Assembly (NCBI GenBank): GCA_020636195.1
Contig: JACJYH010000001.1
Coordinates: 434,001 to 498,000, forward strand
DNA length: 64,000 nt
From: Lewinellaceae bacterium
GTDB lineage: Bacteria; Bacteroidota; Bacteroidia; Chitinophagales; Saprospiraceae
Direction: 5' to 3'
Shown here: piece by piece, positions 62,453-64,000 of the stretch
Position numbering within the stretch: position 1 is the stretch's first letter
Layout: every line of letters begins with the position of its first letter
The notes under the pieces: generated by a model
The model's database searches: none
The model's input: only the letters and a program-made list of their open reading frames with translations
Told to the model about the DNA's origin: nothing
Program-made: the position numbers and the translations under genes

Positions 62453-63653
62453 AGTCTAATCCTCTCATTTTATTATTGGAAACAAACAATGTCAGAGCGC
62501 TGAAAAAAATAATGGCACTCATCACAAAAAGTAGTGGTTGAACATATGGAACCACTATATATTTCAATGAGGCAAGACCTTGAATCATGAGAATCACTTC
62601 ATTTCCTATGATACCAAAACAAAGAGATACAAGAGCTATTTTATTACGTTTTGTAGTTGAGATGTAACCATGATAAACCAGAAATCCGAATATCGAAAGC
62701 GTCGTAAAACCTAAAAACACGAGATGTAGGTACGCAATAACGATTGATCTGTAACCGAAAGCTAAATCGCTAACAGCAGGAACCACACTGATCAATTGTA
62801 ACAAAATCTTTATGCTGATGGCTATCAAGGCAATACAGAAAAGATACTGTGTTTCAATTTTCCACGTAGATTTTATTTCATGAATGGTTGTCTTCAGTAT
62901 TTTAAAGGATAGTAGAAGAGCGATGAGTTGTAGAAAAACCGCAATAAGTGCAAAAATATAAATATACCAAGGTAGTCCTGCCCAAAGGAGAGATAACAAG
63001 TAGGCCGGAATGCAAGCTGCAAAAAACAAATAAAATATTCTTTTGACATACCGAAATGACTTCAGTTTTTCCAATTTACCTAACAATAATCCAATAACGG
63101 CAAAGAAAAACCAACCACTATACTGAAAATGCAGGTAAAAATATGAAGCACCCAAATATAGGTTTTGATCAAAGGTTTTTGTCATCATCATATTGGCAAT
63201 GTACAAAAACCCAAAGGAAGATATACCATTGAACAACAAGGCAGATATAAACCAAGGTTTTCCTATAAAAGATGGTAAGTGCCATACTTTTCTTATAAAT
63301 ACTATAGCAAATAAATAACCGGCCAATATTGAAACAACAGAAAAGAAGATGGATAATCTCCCGATTCCCAAAGTTGCATATGATATCAATATACCGTATG
63401 CACTCACCAGATTGATATATATTAATCTATTAAACCATGGCGAATCAATAGATTTTTTATTCACTTCATTTTTTAGGAGGATGTAAAACATATGTGATGC
63501 CCAACCACAAAAGGCAAAGTAAAAGTGGGCAAAAAGTAAATGTTTGTGATCAAAATACGGGAATTCAAAACCTATTTTATAGCGGAGAATCGTCCCCAGT
63601 AGAGCAACGATACTAAAGTTCAACAATCCAATTTTGATGAGTTTATTTGACAT
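62451..63653 (-). CDS. Polytopic membrane protein of unknown function, possible haem-copper-oxidase-like/NnrS-like fold
   Basis: The 400-residue protein has about 12 membrane segments and almost no soluble part. Histidines recur inside the helices: HLLFAHFYFAFCGWASHMF near residue 40, SYFYLHFQYSGWFFFAV near 175, and AYLHLVFLGFTTLS near 315. This pattern resembles subunit I of haem-copper oxidases and NnrS-type proteins but is not a clear match. I start at ATG 63651-63653 (MSNKLIKIG), one nucleotide after the Crp/Fnr stop; an upstream ATG at 63680 would overlap that gene. Co-transcription with a Crp/Fnr regulator suggests a role in oxygen, NO or redox response (inference). Confidence 0.7.
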   Translation of the reverse strand: MSNKLIKIGLLNFSIVALLGTILRYKIGFEFPYFDHKHLLFAHFYFAFCGWASHMFYILLKNEVNKKSIDSPWFNRLIYINLVSAYGILISYATLGIGRLSIFFSVVSILAGYLFAIVFIRKVWHLPSFIGKPWFISALLFNGISSFGFLYIANMMMTKTFDQNLYLGASYFYLHFQYSGWFFFAVIGLLLGKLEKLKSFRYVKRIFYLFFAACIPAYLLSLLWAGLPWYIYIFALIAVFLQLIALLLSFKILKTTIHEIKSTWKIETQYLFCIALIAISIKILLQLISVVPAVSDLAFGYRSIVIAYLHLVFLGFTTLSIFGFLVYHGYISTTKRNKIALVSLCFGIIGNEVILMIQGLASLKYIVVPYVQPLLFVMSAIIFFSALTLFVSNNKMRGLD

Positions 63654-63654
63654 C

Positions 63655-64000
63655 CTAAAAATATAATTTTCGATTATCAATGATGACTTGTCCTGTAGTT
63701 TCCATTTTTTTTAAAGTTCGAATGATGGTTTCCACCCTCAAGCCTAAATGATTGGCAATATGTTGTCTTGTCACATTTATATGAACTCTGGTCTCTGGAA
63801 GACGATGGTCTATTTTGTATTTTTTCAAAAACCCTAATATTCTATCCTCCGGATGCGGATTAATGATATTTTTATTGACAATAGATTTTTCATAAATTCT
63901 TGATGATAAAGTTTGAATAAGTTCCATCTTTAAGTTTGGATATTCATTCAATAGTTTGAATAAAGTATCCTTCGACAATTTGTAAATAATGCAGTCTTCC
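63655..64000 (-). CDS. Crp/Fnr family transcriptional regulator (N-terminus beyond window)
   Basis: The frame is open from the window edge to the TAG at 63655-63657; residues upstream of the first TTG read EDCIIYKL and fit the family, so the gene continues past 64000. The visible part is the end of the cyclic-nucleotide-binding barrel and dimerisation helix (LLNEYPNLKMELIQTLSSRI) and a winged helix-turn-helix (VHINVTRQHIANHLGLRVETIIRTLKKME). The HTH is typical of Crp/Fnr proteins. The effector cannot be judged because the sensor domain is cut. It is followed directly by the polytopic membrane gene. Confidence 0.9.
   Translation of the reverse strand, partial: EDCIIYKLSKDTLFKLLNEYPNLKMELIQTLSSRIYEKSIVNKNIINPHPEDRILGFLKKYKIDHRLPETRVHINVTRQHIANHLGLRVETIIRTLKKMETTGQVIIDNRKLYF

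Noticed and set aside
1..64000. CRISPR arrays, tRNA/rRNA genes, insertion sequences, prophage
   Set aside because: Reading through both strands showed no regularly spaced repeats, tRNA-like cloverleaf sequences, transposase or phage genes.

Overview
The window is AT-rich DNA from a member of the Bacteroidota, most likely the Saprospiria/Saprospiraceae lineage. The evidence is: TAnnTTTG-type -7 promoter elements ahead of several genes; a giant secreted protein that mixes SprB-like repeats, a DUF11 module, HYR/Ig-like modules and a dockerin; a BlaI/M56 peptidase pair; F-ATPase genes in the order B-E-F-H-A-G without D and C; and gene blocks (fabH-efp-accB-accC) typical of the phylum. No tRNA, rRNA, CRISPR array, insertion sequence or prophage is visible. 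Most of the window is chromosomal housekeeping and catabolic DNA. The species assignment is inference.

Layout. 1-7503 (minus) is the N-terminal 2501 residues of a giant cell-surface protein whose C-terminus lies outside the window. 7.9-15.8 kb (minus) holds a DUF819 membrane protein overlapping a PfkB-type kinase, a beta-oxidation pair (thiolase and a fused hydroxyacyl-CoA dehydrogenase/enoyl-CoA hydratase), and an aminotransferase overlapping a spermidine-synthase-like protein. 15.9-17.6 kb is a SulP anion transporter. 18.1-25.3 kb (plus) carries upp and a rhomboid protease, a TonB-like protein, a YceI lipoprotein, a redoxin, a BlaI repressor with an M56 peptidase/TonB-C sensor, a lipid kinase and a thioredoxin-like lipoprotein.

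25.3-28.3 kb (minus) is a tryptophan/kynurenine catabolic operon (RidA-type deaminase, tryptophan 2,3-dioxygenase, semialdehyde dehydrogenase). 28.4-34.4 kb has rsmG divergent from icmF (fused B12-dependent acyl-CoA mutase), an alpha/beta hydrolase, and a convergent stand-alone MeaB GTPase. 34.5-37.4 kb (minus) holds a secreted coiled-coil protein, then mnmG with a small zinc-ribbon gene behind it. A truncated MFS transporter remnant and a DoxX-like gene follow.

38.7-44.0 kb is the F-ATPase operon. 44.1-53.1 kb contains paaZ overlapping a SWIM/SNF2 helicase, tatA and uvrA. 53.2-55.9 kb has an acyl-CoA ligase and an acetyltransferase-like protein. 55.9-61.3 kb (minus) is a lipid/translation operon (fabH, efp, accB, accC, MsbA-like ABC exporter). 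The window ends with a thioredoxin-SPOR fusion, a polytopic membrane protein with possible haem-ligand histidines, and a Crp/Fnr regulator cut by the window edge.

Acyl-CoA chemistry recurs across the window (fadB/fadA, icmF, meaB, paaZ, acyl-CoA ligase, accBC, fabH), which fits a heterotroph living on lipids, amino acids and branched or aromatic acids. I see no convincing new defence or mobile system. The observations most worth a second look are the giant adhesin, the M56-TonB sensor with a palindromic operator in its promoter, the thioredoxin-SPOR fusion, the atpE-atpF intercistronic hairpin, the MFS remnant, and the uncharacterised membrane protein next to the Crp/Fnr gene.
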